Of a stretch of DNA of 21,233 bases, positions 20,883 to 21,233 are shown piece after piece. Location of the stretch: IMG/VR virus record IMGVR_UViG_3300044681_000521, positions 1-21,233 of that record, one strand, 5' to 3'. The translations under genes were made by a program, and so were the position numbers. The notes under the pieces are model-generated. The model had not been told where the DNA came from. It was given only the letters and a program-made list of their open reading frames with translations, and did no database searches. Each line of letters starts with the position of its first letter. Positions within the stretch are counted from its first letter, which is position 1. Source of the stretch: a virus.

Positions 20883-21233
20883 AGATTTTCCTCCCAATCC
20901 ATTCGGCAACTGGACTTGCCACAGCATTACCACACATCTTGTACCTGTTGGTATCCGCCACAACTTTCCCATCCTGATAATATTTTGTATGTTCATCTGG
21001 AAACCCCATAAGTCTTTCACATTCAAGCGGGGTTAATCTTCTGAGCAATAAATCAGGTGTCATAACTCCATGCTGTGAAATTGTATCAAGAGTATACGAT
21101 GGATCATTTTCATCACCAAAACCTTTTCCTTGCGGTCCGGCTTTGTCTGATCGACCAATAATTGTTCCTTGAATTGGAATAGCAATATGGTCAGCAGAGT
21201 CAATTCCAATCCTCAATGTACGATAAATATTTT
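20872..21233 (-). CDS. dcm: C5-cytosine DNA methyltransferase, C-terminal part (5' truncated by window edge)
   Basis: The frame stays open through the right edge, so the N-terminal catalytic motifs (PCQ, ENV) are outside the window. What is present fits the end of a C5 methyltransferase: IGRSDKAGPQGKGFG (about 28-42 of the visible part) and YTLDTISQHGV, then motif IX, LLLRRLTPLECERLMGFPDEH, then motif X, RYKMCGNAVASPVAEWIG. These pack against the catalytic domain and help the target-recognition region. The role is methylation of a short DNA motif, probably to escape host restriction. Start and full length cannot be seen. Confidence 0.85.
   Translation of the reverse strand, partial: NIYRTLRIGIDSADHIAIPIQGTIIGRSDKAGPQGKGFGDENDPSYTLDTISQHGVMTPDLLLRRLTPLECERLMGFPDEHTKYYQDGKVVADTNRYKMCGNAVASPVAEWIGRKIYEI

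Noticed and set aside
1-21233. tRNA genes
   Set aside because: No T-arm consensus (GGTTCRANNCC) with a matching acceptor stem was found by eye on either strand; a tRNA search program would settle it.

Overview
The window is a tailed-phage (or prophage-like) segment, visibly AT-rich, with every supported gene on the minus strand. Transcription therefore runs from the right edge (about 21.2 kb) to the left edge. The terminase small and large subunit genes mark it as a dsDNA tailed phage. A WhiB-family gene (5844-6173) and Shine-Dalgarno sites of AGGAGG type point to an actinobacterial host. The low GC would suit one of the low-GC aquatic actinobacteria, but that is inference.

Layout, in transcription order. 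(1) 21233-18464, nucleic-acid metabolism: the C-terminal end of a C5-cytosine methyltransferase (cut by the right edge), two small unknown genes, a Cas4/RecB-like PD-(D/E)XK nuclease with four cysteines placed for an Fe-S cluster, a double zinc-finger protein, a RuvC-like resolvase and a small helix-turn-helix protein. These genes overlap by 4-32 bp and look like one operon. (2) 18467-16654: a YkgJ-like cysteine-cluster protein and a GT-B glycosyltransferase. (3) 16678-14002: terminase small subunit, a 212-bp spacer holding six evenly spaced palindromic sites and a promoter, terminase large subunit, and a 59-aa coiled-coil gene. (4) 13880-12659: a small conserved-looking protein, a strong intrinsic terminator, a probably leaderless promoter and a GT-A glycosyltransferase. 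(5) 12658-12242: the longest non-coding stretch, with two more copies of the same palindrome upstream of a candidate promoter. (6) 12241-581: a block of about 27 small, tightly packed, mostly unrecognised genes (Api92-like, KTSC-like, zinc-ribbon, ParB-like and WhiB proteins, and a 538-aa protein with GHKL-ATPase motifs in unusual order plus an HExxH motif). (7) 455-1: the start of a membrane-anchored lytic transglycosylase cut by the left edge.

Six CDSs listed here are very short or cut by the edge and easily missed: 1-455, 1434-1571, 5705-5875, 9964-10110, 14002-14181, and the extension of the methyltransferase to the right edge.

The most interesting signals are a 10-bp palindrome (consensus GTAATMTTAC) repeated at a 16-bp pitch in both main regulatory/packaging intergenic regions, and the apparently permuted GHKL ATPase with an added zincin-type motif. 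No tRNA, CRISPR array, insertion sequence or plus-strand gene could be supported.
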